From Streptomyces sp. DH12 (GTDB lineage: Bacteria > Actinomycetota > Actinomycetes > Streptomycetales > Streptomycetaceae): a stretch of 64,000 nt of DNA. The first letter of the stretch is position 1. Each line of letters begins with the position of its first letter. The notes under the pieces were generated by a model that saw nothing but the letters and a program-made list of their open reading frames with translations, did not search any database and was not told the origin of the DNA. A program made the position numbers and the translations under genes. The stretch is from positions 19,725 through 83,724 of the forward strand of contig NZ_JAHWGT010000031.1 in assembly GCF_020873895.1 (NCBI RefSeq), written 5' to 3'. Below are positions 15,784 to 24,331 of this stretch, piece after piece.

Positions 15784-18048
15784 CAGCGGTACGACGACCT
15801 CGCCGGTCCCGCCGGCGGACCCCGCGCCCACCACGCGCACCCGGAACGGCCGGTCCGTGCCGGCCGCCGCCACCCGCACCGCGCCGGCGTCCCGGACCAC
15901 CGTGAACCGCGCCGCCTCCGCGCCCGCCGGGTCCGGCACCGACACCACCGCGCCGTCCGCGTCGGGCTGGACCAGCAGCGTCAGCCCGTCCAGCCAGTCG
16001 CCGTCGGGCCGCTGGTCGTCCGCGCCGAGCGGCAGCACGGCGCCCGGCCGCACGTACAGCGGCAGGCCGTCGAAGCCGTACGTCTCGCGCCGCCACACCG
16101 GGCCGGCCACCCGCGCCCCGGTCAGCAGGTGCGTCCACTCGCCCTCCGGCAGGTAGAACTCGACCTCCCCGTCCGCCGAGAACACCGGCGCCACCAGCAG
16201 GTCGGGGCCGAGCATGTACTGCCGGTCCAGCGGCCGGCAGCCGGGGTCGCCGGGGAACTCCAGCAGCATCGGCCGCATCAGCGGCACACCCGTCCGGTGC
16301 GCCTCCACCGCCGCCGCGTACAGGTACGGCATCAGCCGGTGCTTCAGCTCCGTGAACTGCCGTGCGACGTCCACCGCCTCCTCGCCGAACTCCCACGGCA
16401 CGCGGTACGACATGTTCCCGTGCAGCCTGCTGTGCGACGACAGCAGCCCGAAGGCCAGCCACCGCTTGAAGACGGCCGGCTCCGGCGTGCCCTCGAAACC
16501 GCCGATGTCGTGGCTCCAGAAGCCGAAGCCGGACAGGCCGAGCGACAGCCCGCCGCGCAGCGACTCCGCCATCGCCTCGAACGACGCGAAGCAGTCGCCG
16601 CCCCAGTGGACCGGGTACTTCTGCCCGCCGGCCGTCGCCGAACGGGCGAACACCACCGCCTCGCCGTGTCCGCGCTCCTTCTCCAGCAGCTCGAAGACGC
16701 ACTCGTTGTACAGCTGGGCGTAGTAGTTGTGCATCCGCTCCGGGTCGGAGCCGTCGTGCCACACGACGTCCGTCGGGACGCGCTCGCCGAAGTCGGTCTT
16801 GAAGCAGTCGACGCCCTGGTCCAGCAGGACCTTCAGCTTGCTCTGGAACCATGCCCGCGCCTCCGGGCTGGTGAAGTCCACCAGCGCCATCCCGGCCTGC
16901 CACAGGTCCCACTGCCAGACGTCCCCGTCCGGCCGCCGCACCAGGTGGCCGAGGGCCGCGCCCTCCGCGAACAGCGCCGACTTCTGCCCGATGTACGGGT
17001 TGATCCACATGCTGACGCGCAGCCCGCGCTCCTTGAGCCGGGCCAGCATGCCCTGCGGGTCGGGGAAGGTGTCCGGGTCCCACTGGAAGTCCGACCACTG
17101 GTACTCGCGCATCCAGAAGCAGTCGAAGTGGAACACCGACAGCGGGATCTCCCGCTCCGCCATCCCGTCGACGAAGGACACGACCGTCTCCTCGTCGTAC
17201 GAGGTGCAGAACGACGTCGTGAGCCACAGGCCGAACGACCACGCCGGCGGCAGGGCGGGCCGTCCCGTCAGCGCGGTGTACCGGGCGAGCACCTCCTTCG
17301 GCGTCGGCCCCGCCACCACGTAGTACTCCAGCGACTGGTCCTCGACGCTGAACTGCACCTGGCCCACCGACTCCGAGCCCACCTCGTACGACACCCGGCC
17401 CGGGTGGTTGACGAAGACGCCGTACCCCCGCGACGACAGGTGGAACGGCACGTTCTTGTACGCCTGCTCGCTGCTGGTGCCGCCGTCGGCCTGCCAGATG
17501 TCGACGCTCTGGCCGTTCCTGACGAACGGGGTGAAGCGCTCCCCGAGCCCGTACACCTGCTCGCCCACGGCCAGGGCCAGCTGCGCGACCATGTGGTGCG
17601 CCCCGGAGGCGTCCTCCACGAAGGCGGTGCCCTTCGACTCCACCGCGGTCAGCCGCCGCCCGTCCGCGTCGAGGAACGTCAGCCCCCACGGCCCGTCGCG
17701 GTCCAGCCGCACCGTGAGCGGCCCGCTGGTCAGCTCGGTGACCGAACCGTCCCGGCGGGTGCGGGCGAAGCCCCCGCCGCCCGCGTCGGCCCCCGGCAGC
17801 GCGAACTCCGGCCCCCGGTGCGCCTTGCCCGCGTGGTGGGTGGCGCGGACGCCGATCACGCCCTCGGCGGGGGAGAAGCACTCCACGGTGAGCAGCGGCG
17901 AGTTGAGCGTGTGCCCGCGGTGCTCGACCCGCCTGACCGCCGCGTACGCGGTGACGTGGTCGTCGCTGACGTGCAGGTCGCGCACCTCGGTCGCGTACGA
18001 GGCGCGGACGCCGTCCCGCATCAGCCAGAAGCCGTCGGTGAACTTCAT
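15778..18048 (-). CDS. GH31 alpha-xylosidase (YicI-like)
   Basis: 756 aa, near the 770 aa usual for YicI-type enzymes. The catalytic nucleophile Asp419 lies in KTDFGERVPTDVVWHDG and the acid/base Asp485 in YPVHWGGDCFASFEAM. FHFDCFWMREYQWSDFQWD and WINPYIGQKSALF are subsite motifs that separate alpha-xylosidases from other GH31 members. No signal peptide is seen, so it acts in the cytoplasm on imported xylosides such as isoprimeverose, releasing xylose. The ATG at 18048 overlaps the stop of xylB by four bases (ATGA). With xylB and xylA it supplies xylulose-5-phosphate. Confidence 0.93.
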   Translation of the reverse strand: MKFTDGFWLMRDGVRASYATEVRDLHVSDDHVTAYAAVRRVEHRGHTLNSPLLTVECFSPAEGVIGVRATHHAGKAHRGPEFALPGADAGGGGFARTRRDGSVTELTSGPLTVRLDRDGPWGLTFLDADGRRLTAVESKGTAFVEDASGAHHMVAQLALAVGEQVYGLGERFTPFVRNGQSVDIWQADGGTSSEQAYKNVPFHLSSRGYGVFVNHPGRVSYEVGSESVGQVQFSVEDQSLEYYVVAGPTPKEVLARYTALTGRPALPPAWSFGLWLTTSFCTSYDEETVVSFVDGMAEREIPLSVFHFDCFWMREYQWSDFQWDPDTFPDPQGMLARLKERGLRVSMWINPYIGQKSALFAEGAALGHLVRRPDGDVWQWDLWQAGMALVDFTSPEARAWFQSKLKVLLDQGVDCFKTDFGERVPTDVVWHDGSDPERMHNYYAQLYNECVFELLEKERGHGEAVVFARSATAGGQKYPVHWGGDCFASFEAMAESLRGGLSLGLSGFGFWSHDIGGFEGTPEPAVFKRWLAFGLLSSHSRLHGNMSYRVPWEFGEEAVDVARQFTELKHRLMPYLYAAAVEAHRTGVPLMRPMLLEFPGDPGCRPLDRQYMLGPDLLVAPVFSADGEVEFYLPEGEWTHLLTGARVAGPVWRRETYGFDGLPLYVRPGAVLPLGADDQRPDGDWLDGLTLLVQPDADGAVVSVPDPAGAEAARFTVVRDAGAVRVAAAGTDRPFRVRVVGAGSAGGTGEVVVPLR

Positions 18049-19517
18049 CGGTGTCCCTGTGTGGTGAGGAGAGGGGTTGCCCGGTCGAGTGCGGAGGCGA
18101 TCCGGTCCAGCGTGTCACGGTCGGGTGCGACCGGCGGCAGCGTCTCGCCCCCGCCCGCGTCCCACGCCGCCGCGAGGGCGACCGGGTCGTCCCCGGTCGC
18201 CGCGCCCGCCGCCAGCGCGGCGGCGCCGAGGGCGACGAGCTCGCTGCCGCGCGGCAGCACGACGGCGCGCCCGGACAGCCGCCGCACGGTCTCCACCCAG
18301 ACGCGGCCGCGGGCGCCGCCCCCGACCAGCCGCAGCGGCGCCTCCCCGTCGGCGCTCCCGCCGGGGGCCGCGGGCAGCTCCGCCAGGGCGCGCAGCAGGG
18401 TGAAGACGGCGCCCTCGTAGGCCGCGCCGAGCAGCTGCCGCGGCGTGGTGGTGTGCCGCACCCCGGTGATCAGCCCGGCGGCGCCGGGCAGGTCGGGGGT
18501 GCGCTCGCCGTCGAGGTAGGGCAGGACGACGGCCTCGCCGCCCGGCTCCGCTTCCTCGCGGTCCAGGCCGAGCAGGGCGGCCATCCGGTCGACGGCGAGG
18601 GTGCAGTTGAGGGTGCAGCCCAGCGGCAGGTACGTGCCGTGGCCGTCGGCGGCGGCGAAGCCGGCGAGCGCGGCCGTCGCGGGACGCGTCCGGGTCGCCG
18701 CGAAGACGGTGCCGGAGGTGCCGAGCGACACCGCCGGGTGGTCGAGCAGCCCCCGCGCGCCGAGGCCCAGACCGGTGGCGGCGGCCATGTTGTCGCCCGT
18801 CCCGGCGGCGACCGCGACACCGGCGGGCAGGCCGAGGGCCCCGGCGGCGGCCGGGGTGAGCGTGCCGACGCGGGTGCCCGCCGACGGCGCGACCTCCGGC
18901 AGCAGCGCGGGGTCGAGCTCCAGCAGGGAGAGCAGCTCCGGGTCGTAGGCGCCGGTCGCGGTGGAGTACCAGCAGGTCCCGGAGGCGTCGCCGGGGTCGG
19001 TGACGGCCGTGCCGGTGAGCCGTTCGGTGAGGAAGTCGTGCGGGAGGCGCACGGCGGCGGCCGCGTCGGCGTGGCGCGGCTCGTGCTCGCGCAGCCACCG
19101 CCACTTGGCGGCCGTCATGGACGCCACCGGGACGGATCCGGTGCGCTCCAGCCACGCCCCGGCGCCCAGCGCCGCGGTCAGGGCGGCCGCCTGGGGCGCG
19201 GAGCGGGTGTCGTTCCACAGCAGGGCCGGCCGCAGCGGGCGTCCGGCGCCGTCCAGGACGACGAGCCCGTGCTGCTGGCCGGCCACGGCGAGGCCGGTCA
19301 CGGCCCGCGGGTCGGCGCCGGCCTGGGCCAGCGCGGCGGCCACGGCCTCGGCGAGCGCGGTCCACCACCGCTCGGGGTCGCTCTCCCGGGCGCCGGCCTC
19401 GCCGGTCACGGTGTGCGGGGCGCGCCCCACCGCCAGCAGCCGGCCGGTGGCGGCGTCCACGACGGCCGCCTTGGTGGACTGCGTCGAGCTGTCCACGCCG
19501 ATGACTAGGTGATCCAT
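18045..19517 (-). CDS. xylB: Xylulokinase
   Basis: 490 aa FGGY-family sugar kinase. It starts MDHLVIGVDSSTQSTKAAVV (phosphate 1 motif), has AGQQHGLVVLD, LWNDTRSAPQ and the adenosine motif LRLVGGGARGRVWVETVRRL, typical of xylulokinase. It phosphorylates D-xylulose made by the divergent xylose isomerase. ATG 19517 is taken rather than the in-frame GTG at 19532 because it gives the standard N-terminus. It is coupled to the downstream alpha-xylosidase by a 4-bp overlap. A candidate operator overlaps the region just upstream of the start. Confidence 0.93.
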   Translation of the reverse strand: MDHLVIGVDSSTQSTKAAVVDAATGRLLAVGRAPHTVTGEAGARESDPERWWTALAEAVAAALAQAGADPRAVTGLAVAGQQHGLVVLDGAGRPLRPALLWNDTRSAPQAAALTAALGAGAWLERTGSVPVASMTAAKWRWLREHEPRHADAAAAVRLPHDFLTERLTGTAVTDPGDASGTCWYSTATGAYDPELLSLLELDPALLPEVAPSAGTRVGTLTPAAAGALGLPAGVAVAAGTGDNMAAATGLGLGARGLLDHPAVSLGTSGTVFAATRTRPATAALAGFAAADGHGTYLPLGCTLNCTLAVDRMAALLGLDREEAEPGGEAVVLPYLDGERTPDLPGAAGLITGVRHTTTPRQLLGAAYEGAVFTLLRALAELPAAPGGSADGEAPLRLVGGGARGRVWVETVRRLSGRAVVLPRGSELVALGAAALAAGAATGDDPVALAAAWDAGGGETLPPVAPDRDTLDRIASALDRATPLLTTQGHR

Positions 19518-19656
19518 CTTTTGATCGTACACAGAACAAATTGGCCGCCACCAGGGTTGCCGTCGGCCTGTCCGGCCCTGCCCTCTTGGCGGGACGCACG
19601 GCTTGCGCTATTAGTAATCTGAGCAAACAAATAGCCGAGCCGAGGGATCCAGAGCC
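19518..19656. promoter_or_regulatory. Divergent xylB/xylA regulatory region with two candidate operators
   Basis: 139 bp. One imperfect inverted repeat, TTTGATC-N7-GAACAAA, is at 19520-19540, three bases from the xylB start. A second AT-rich site, ATTAGTAATC near 19610 followed by CAAACAAAT ending at 19632, lies 25 bp before xylA. Both have TTNGT/ACNAA-like half-sites as bound by ROK repressors, in contrast to the GC-rich surroundings. The likely regulator is the ROK protein encoded at 20888-22141. Confidence 0.6.
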
Positions 19657-20826
19657 ATGCCGGACCGCTTCGCCCCCACCCCCGACGACCTGTTCACCTT
19701 CGGACTGTGGACCGTCGGCTGGCAGGGCGCCGACCCCTTCGGCGCCGCCACCCGCCCGCCGCTCGACCCGGTGGAGACGGTGGAGCGCCTCGCCGGGCTC
19801 GGCGCCCACGGCGTGACCTTCCACGACGACGACCTCATCCCCTTCGGCTCCTCCGACGCCGAGCGCGAGGCCCTCGTCAAGCGCTTCCGCGACGCGCTGG
19901 ACCGCACGGGCATGAAGGTGCCCATGGCGACCACCAACCTCTTCACCCACCCCGTCTTCAAGGACGGCGCCTTCACCGCCAACGACCGGGACGTCCGCCG
20001 CTACGCCCTGCGCAAGACGCTCCGCAACATCGACCTCGCCGTCGAACTCGGGGCGCGCACCTACGTCGCCTGGGGCGGCCGGGAGGGCGCGGAGTCGGGC
20101 GCCGCCAAGGACGTCCGCGTCGCCCTCGACCGGATGAAGGAGGCGTTCGACCTCCTCGGCCAGTACGTCACCGAACAGGGCTACGACCTGCGCTTCGCCA
20201 TCGAACCGAAGCCCAACGAGCCCCGCGGCGACATCCTCCTGCCCACCGTCGGCCACGCCCTGGCCTTCATCGAGCGCCTGGAGCGCCCCGACCTCGTCGG
20301 CGTGAACCCGGAGACCGGCCACGAGCAGATGGCCGGCCTCAACTTCCCCCACGGCATCGCCCAGGCGCTGTGGGCCGGCAAGCTCTTCCACATCGACCTC
20401 AACGGCCAGTCCGGCATCAAGTACGACCAGGACCTCCGCTTCGGTGCCGGGGACCTGCGCCAGGCGTTCTGGCTGGTCGACCTCCTGGAGAGCGCCGGCT
20501 ACGACGGCCCGCGCCACTTCGACTTCAAGCCGGTCCGCACCGACGGCGCGGACGGCGTGTGGGAGTCGGCGAGGAACTGCATGCGCAACTACCTGATCCT
20601 CAAGGAGCGCGCCGCGGCGTTCCGCGCGGACCCCGAGGTCGGTGAGGCCCTGCGCGCCTCCCGGCTGCACGAGCTCTCCCGCCCGACCGCCGAGGACGGC
20701 CTCGCCGCGCTGCTCGCGGACACCACCGCGTACGAGACCTTCGACGTGGCCGGCGCGGCCGGCCGCTCGATGGCCTTCGAACGGCTGGACCAGCTCGCCA
20801 TGGAGCACCTCCTGGCCGTCCGCTGA
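19657..20826 (+). CDS. xylA: Xylose isomerase
   Basis: 389 aa, matching the class I actinobacterial glucose/xylose isomerases. The catalytic His56 and Asp59 are in [13 protein letters not shown]; metal ligands are in [12 protein letters not shown] (Glu and Lys), [21 protein letters not shown] and [10 protein letters not shown]. It interconverts D-xylose and D-xylulose. ATG 19657 has GAGGGA upstream. It is divergent from xylB-alpha-xylosidase and followed by a strong terminator. Confidence 0.96.
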   Translation: MPDRFAPTPDDLFTFGLWTVGWQGADPFGAATRPPLDPVETVERLAGLGAHGVTFHDDDLIPFGSSDAEREALVKRFRDALDRTGMKVPMATTNLFTHPVFKDGAFTANDRDVRRYALRKTLRNIDLAVELGARTYVAWGGREGAESGAAKDVRVALDRMKEAFDLLGQYVTEQGYDLRFAIEPKPNEPRGDILLPTVGHALAFIERLERPDLVGVNPETGHEQMAGLNFPHGIAQALWAGKLFHIDLNGQSGIKYDQDLRFGAGDLRQAFWLVDLLESAGYDGPRHFDFKPVRTDGADGVWESARNCMRNYLILKERAAAFRADPEVGEALRASRLHELSRPTAEDGLAALLADTTAYETFDVAGAAGRSMAFERLDQLAMEHLLAVR

Positions 20827-20846
20827 CCCGCTCGCGGCCCGGCCCC

Positions 20847-20875
20847 GGCGCGCGCCCCCCCCGGGGGCGCGCGCC
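20847..20875. terminator. Strong hairpin between xylA and xylR
   Basis: Perfect 13-bp stem (20847-20859 with 20863-20875) and a 3-base loop, lying between the convergent xylA and ROK regulator genes, so it can serve both. Confidence 0.8.
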
Positions 20876-20887
20876 GGGGGCGCCGTA

Positions 20888-22141
20888 CTACCGCGGCGTG
20901 TCGCGCTCCGCGTACCCGGCGGGGTCGGCGATCACGTCCCGCACGACCAGCGCCGCCGCCCCGCGCGCCGCGTCCCCCGACCACGACGAGCCGCGCAGCC
21001 GCCCGCTCCCCGCGCTCCACAGCCCCGACACCACCCGCGCGGCGAGCTCCCCGTCGGCGGCCGGCGCGAGCCACGGCACCAGGCCCCGGTAGATCCCGCC
21101 CAGCACCACCGCCTCGGGGTCCAGCAGGTTCACCACCCCCGACAGCACCAGCCCCAGCATCCGGCCGGCCCGCTCCAGCGCCGCCAGCGCGCGGGCGTCC
21201 CCGGCGGCGGCCCGCCGCTCCAGCTCGGCGACCCCCGCGCCGCCCGCGTCCGCGCCGACCCCCGCGTCCCGCAGCAGCGCCGCCTGCCCGGCGTACTGCT
21301 CCAGGCACCCCCGCGACCCGCAGCGGCACAGGGGGCCGGCCGCGTCCGCCACCACGTGCCCGACCTCGCCGGCGAACCCGTGCGCCCCGCGCAGCAGCTC
21401 CCCGTCGACGACGACGGCGCCGCCGACGCCGATCTCCCCGGAGACGTACAGGAAGTCGCGCTCCCTCGCCCGGTCCGCCGGCCCGTCCCCGAACCACAGC
21501 TCCGCCAGCGCGGCGGCGTTCGCCTCGTTCTCCGAGCCCACCGGCAGCGCCCCCGTGCCCGGCCGCGCCGCCGCCAGGGCCCGCCCGAACAGCTCCTGCG
21601 CGGCGACCCGGCTCCACCCGAGGTTGGGGGCCTGCCGGACGGTGCCGCCGGAGACCAGCCCGGGCAGCGCCAGGCGCACGCCCGCCGGGCGCAGCTGCTG
21701 CTCGGCCGCCGACTCCAGGGTCCGCGCCGCGATCCGCGCCGCCCGCCCGAGCACCTCCGCGGGCGGTACGTCCCGGTTGTCCAGATGCTCGGTCAGTCGT
21801 ACCCGATCAGTTCCGGCCAGATCGACGACACAGACGGACACGTAATCGATGTTGATCTCGACACCCAGGCCGGCCGCACCGGTCCGCGCGACCCGCAGCG
21901 CCGTCCCCGGCCGCCCCGCCTGCCCGCTGAACGTCTTGCCGGACTCGGTGAGGAAACCGCTGCCCAGCAACTGCTCCACCAGCGAGGACACCGCCGCACG
22001 CGTCAGTCCGACCCGCGCCGCCACGGCGGCCCGCGTGGCCTCGCCCTCGTCGTGCACGGCCCGCAGCACCAGGCTGAGGTTGTGCCGCCGCACGGTGGCC
22101 TTGTCGGCCTTGGGCTCCAGCGGATCCAGTGTGTTCTTCAT
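20888..22141 (-). CDS. xylR: ROK-family transcriptional regulator (XylR-type)
   Basis: 417 aa. The N-terminal winged HTH (ATRAAVAARVGLTRAAVSSL, VEQLLGSGFL) is followed by a sugar-kinase-like ROK domain with the ATP/sugar region GLGVEINIDYVSV, GEIGVGGAVVVDG, the ExGH motif GFAGEVGHVV and the ROK zinc cluster CRCGSRGCLEQY. It lies beside xylA-xylB-alpha-xylosidase and convergent with xylA, so it is the likely xylose-responsive repressor. ATG 22141 has GAGAGG upstream; the longer frame reads into the tRNA flank. It is separated from tRNA-Leu by the tRNA terminator. Confidence 0.9.
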   Translation of the reverse strand: MKNTLDPLEPKADKATVRRHNLSLVLRAVHDEGEATRAAVAARVGLTRAAVSSLVEQLLGSGFLTESGKTFSGQAGRPGTALRVARTGAAGLGVEINIDYVSVCVVDLAGTDRVRLTEHLDNRDVPPAEVLGRAARIAARTLESAAEQQLRPAGVRLALPGLVSGGTVRQAPNLGWSRVAAQELFGRALAAARPGTGALPVGSENEANAAALAELWFGDGPADRARERDFLYVSGEIGVGGAVVVDGELLRGAHGFAGEVGHVVADAAGPLCRCGSRGCLEQYAGQAALLRDAGVGADAGGAGVAELERRAAAGDARALAALERAGRMLGLVLSGVVNLLDPEAVVLGGIYRGLVPWLAPAADGELAARVVSGLWSAGSGRLRGSSWSGDAARGAAALVVRDVIADPAGYAERDTPR

Positions 22142-22172
22142 CGCCTCTCGCAGCAGCAGCCCCAACAGCAGA

Positions 22173-22197
22173 AAGACCCCAGATGAACTGGGGTCTT
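22173..22197 (-). terminator. Terminator of tRNA-Leu
   Basis: On the minus strand AAGACCCCA pairs with TGGGGTCTT across a 7-base loop and is followed by TTTCTG, just downstream of the tRNA 3' end. Confidence 0.75.
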
Positions 22198-22200
22198 CGC

Positions 22201-22288
22201 TGGTGTCCGAGGGGGGACTTGAACCCCCACGCCCGATAAAGGGCACTAGCACCTCAAGCTAGCGCGTCTGCCATTCCGCCACCCGGAC
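22201..22288 (-). tRNA. tRNA-Leu (anticodon GAG)
   Basis: 88 nt including an encoded CCA. The acceptor stem GTCCGGG pairs with CTCGGAC (one G-U). The anticodon arm is CTAGC-TTGAGGT-GCTAG, giving anticodon GAG, read by CUC and CUU. A long variable arm (TGCCC/GGGC-type stem) places it in class II, and the T-arm is GGGGG-TTCAAGT-CCCCC. There is no integrase or attachment repeat nearby. Confidence 0.96.
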
Positions 22289-22460
22289 AAGGTGTCTGTC
22301 TCGCGGCCCTGGGCCGTTCCGACGTGGAAAACCATAGCAAACATTCGGCGTGCTCGATCACGCCCCCGCCCCGCCCGCCGGCCTTGGGCCGGGAGCCCGG
22401 TCGGTAGCAGGATGGCGCCGTACCAGCAGCACCGACAGCACCGACACGGGAGGAACCAGC

Positions 22461-23795
22461 GTGAGCGAGACCAACCCGGCCAGGACCGGTCCAGGCGCCA
22501 CCGCCGAGAGCGAGGTCGTCGACCTCTGCAGCGAGCTCATCCGCATCGACACCAGCAACTACGGCGACCACTCGGGTCCGGGCGAGCGGGGTGCCGCCGA
22601 GTACATCGCCGAGAAGCTCGCCGAGGTGGGGCTGGAGCCGAGGATCATCGAGGCGCACAAGGGCCGCGCCTCCACCGTGGCCCGGATCGAGGGCGAGGAC
22701 CCCTCGCGCCCCGCCCTCCTCATCCACGGCCACACCGACGTGGTGCCGGCCAACGCCGCCGACTGGACGTACGACCCCTTCTCCGGGGAGATCGCCGACG
22801 GCTGCGTGTGGGGGCGCGGCGCCGTCGACATGAAGGACATGGACGCCATGACCCTCGCGGTCGTGCGCGACCGGATGCGCAGCGGGCGCAAGCCGCCCCG
22901 CGACATCGTCCTCGCCTTCGTCGCCGACGAGGAGGCGGGCGGCACCTACGGGGCGCGCCACCTGGTCGACCGGCACCCCGACCTCTTCGAGGGCGTCACC
23001 GAGGCGATCGGCGAGGTCGGCGGCTTCTCCTTCACCGTCAACGAGGACCTGCGCCTGTACCTGGTGGAGACGGCGCAGAAGGGCATGCACTGGATGCGGC
23101 TCACCGTCGAGGGCACGGCCGGGCACGGCTCGATGACCAACGACGACAACGCCATCACCGAGCTGTGCGAGGCCGTGGGCCGCGTCGGCCGGCACACCTG
23201 GCCCGTCCGGGTCACCAAGACCGTGCGCACCTTCCTGGACGAGCTGTCCGACGCGATCGGCACGCCGCTCGACCCGGACGACATGGAGGGCACCCTCGAC
23301 AAGCTCGGCGGCATCGCCAAGATGGTCGGCGCCACGCTCCGCAACTCCGCCGCCCCCACCATGCTCGGCGCGGGGTACAAGGTGAACGTCATCCCCGGCC
23401 AGGCCACGGCCCACGTCGACGGCAGGTTCCTGCCCGGGTACGAGCAGGAGTTCCTGGAGGAGCTCGACCGGCTGCTCGGCCCCCGCGTGCGGCGCGAGGA
23501 CGTGCACGCGGACAAGGCGCTGGAGACGAGCTTCGACGGCGCCCTCGTCGACGCGATGCAGACGGCGCTGCGGGCGGAGGACCCGATCGCCCGCGCCGTG
23601 CCGTACATGCTGTCCGGCGGCACCGACGCCAAGTCCTTCGACGACCTCGGCATCCGCTGCTTCGGCTTCGCCCCGCTCCAGCTGCCGCCGGACCTGGACT
23701 TCGCCGGGATGTTCCACGGCGTGGACGAGCGGGTGCCGGTGGACGGCCTGAAGTTCGGCGTCCGGGTCCTGGACCGCTTCCTCGACGCGAGCTGA
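22461..23795 (+). CDS. M20/M28-family metallopeptidase (ArgE/DapE-like)
   Basis: 444 aa. Metal-binding motifs are HGHTDVVPAN, GRGAVDMKDMDAM and the catalytic/metal DEEAGGTYGA, with HGSMTNDDN from the dimerisation domain and GGTDAKSFDDLGI plus MFHGVDERVP at the C-terminus. It is a dinuclear-zinc amidohydrolase acting on peptides or N-acyl amino acids; substrate not resolved. The GTG at 22461 with AGGAA upstream is chosen; upstream in-frame codons show no coding character. Cytoplasmic; stands alone between tRNA-Leu and the chaplins. Confidence 0.9.
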   Translation: MSETNPARTGPGATAESEVVDLCSELIRIDTSNYGDHSGPGERGAAEYIAEKLAEVGLEPRIIEAHKGRASTVARIEGEDPSRPALLIHGHTDVVPANAADWTYDPFSGEIADGCVWGRGAVDMKDMDAMTLAVVRDRMRSGRKPPRDIVLAFVADEEAGGTYGARHLVDRHPDLFEGVTEAIGEVGGFSFTVNEDLRLYLVETAQKGMHWMRLTVEGTAGHGSMTNDDNAITELCEAVGRVGRHTWPVRVTKTVRTFLDELSDAIGTPLDPDDMEGTLDKLGGIAKMVGATLRNSAAPTMLGAGYKVNVIPGQATAHVDGRFLPGYEQEFLEELDRLLGPRVRREDVHADKALETSFDGALVDAMQTALRAEDPIARAVPYMLSGGTDAKSFDDLGIRCFGFAPLQLPPDLDFAGMFHGVDERVPVDGLKFGVRVLDRFLDAS

Positions 23796-23948
23796 AAGTC
23801 AGCTGAAACGACACTCCAATAATCGCCCGCGTGTGCACGTCTGACCGAAAAGGGTGAACGAGGCCCGCGCCTCGTAGCCCACCCTCCTCCGCCTCGTTAC
23901 AGGTGTTGCGGTCCGCGGCTGGGACCGCAATGCCAACTAGGAGGAATA

Positions 23949-24182
23949 ATGATCAAGAAGGTCGTCGCCACCGCGGCCGCCACCGGCGGTCTCATCCTGG
24001 CCGGTGCGGGCATGGCCGTCGCCGACGCGGACGCCAACGCCGCTGCCGTGGGCTCCCCGGGTGTCATCTCGGGCAACGTGGTCCAGGTTCCGGTCCACGT
24101 GCCGATCAACGTCTGCGGCAACACGATCAACATCATCGGTCTGCTGAACCCCGCCTTCGGCAACGTCTGCATCAACGACTGA
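23949..24182 (+). CDS. chpH: Short chaplin
   Basis: 77 aa: a Sec signal peptide ([19 protein letters not shown], cleavage near AVA-DA) followed by a single chaplin domain with [20 protein letters not shown], two cysteines (VCGNT and NVCIN) and GLLNPAFGN. Chaplins are secreted amphipathic amyloid-forming proteins that coat aerial hyphae and lower surface tension. ATG 23949 has AGGAGG 7-8 bases upstream. It lies 149 bp upstream of a long chaplin, the same pairing I recall for chpH-chpC in S. coelicolor. Confidence 0.96.
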   Translation: MIKKVVATAAATGGLILAGAGMAVADADANAAAVGSPGVISGNVVQVPVHVPINVCGNTINIIGLLNPAFGNVCIND

Positions 24183-24230
24183 CCCAGCGCCAGGCGTTGT
24201 GCCTCGACCCACCAGGGTCTGAGCCCGGCC

Positions 24231-24300
24231 GGCCTCGGAGCGCGCGCCATGCGCTCCGGGGCCGGTGGGCATTCAGCCCCCGCGCGAGGTGTGCGGGGGC
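24231..24300 (+). terminator. Two hairpins between chpH and chpC
   Basis: GGAGCGC (24237-24243) pairs with GCGCTCC (24251-24257), extended by GGCC/GGCC. A second perfect 8-bp hairpin, GCCCCCGC 24276-24283 with GCGGGGGC 24293-24300, follows. They may terminate chpH mRNA or partly attenuate read-through into the long chaplin. Confidence 0.55.
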
Positions 24301-24331
24301 CTTCGGAAGCCAAGAAGGCAGGAAACTAGCT

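Noticed and set aside
22201-22288. Integration hotspot at tRNA-Leu
   Set aside because: There is no integrase gene and no duplicate of the tRNA 3' end in the window.
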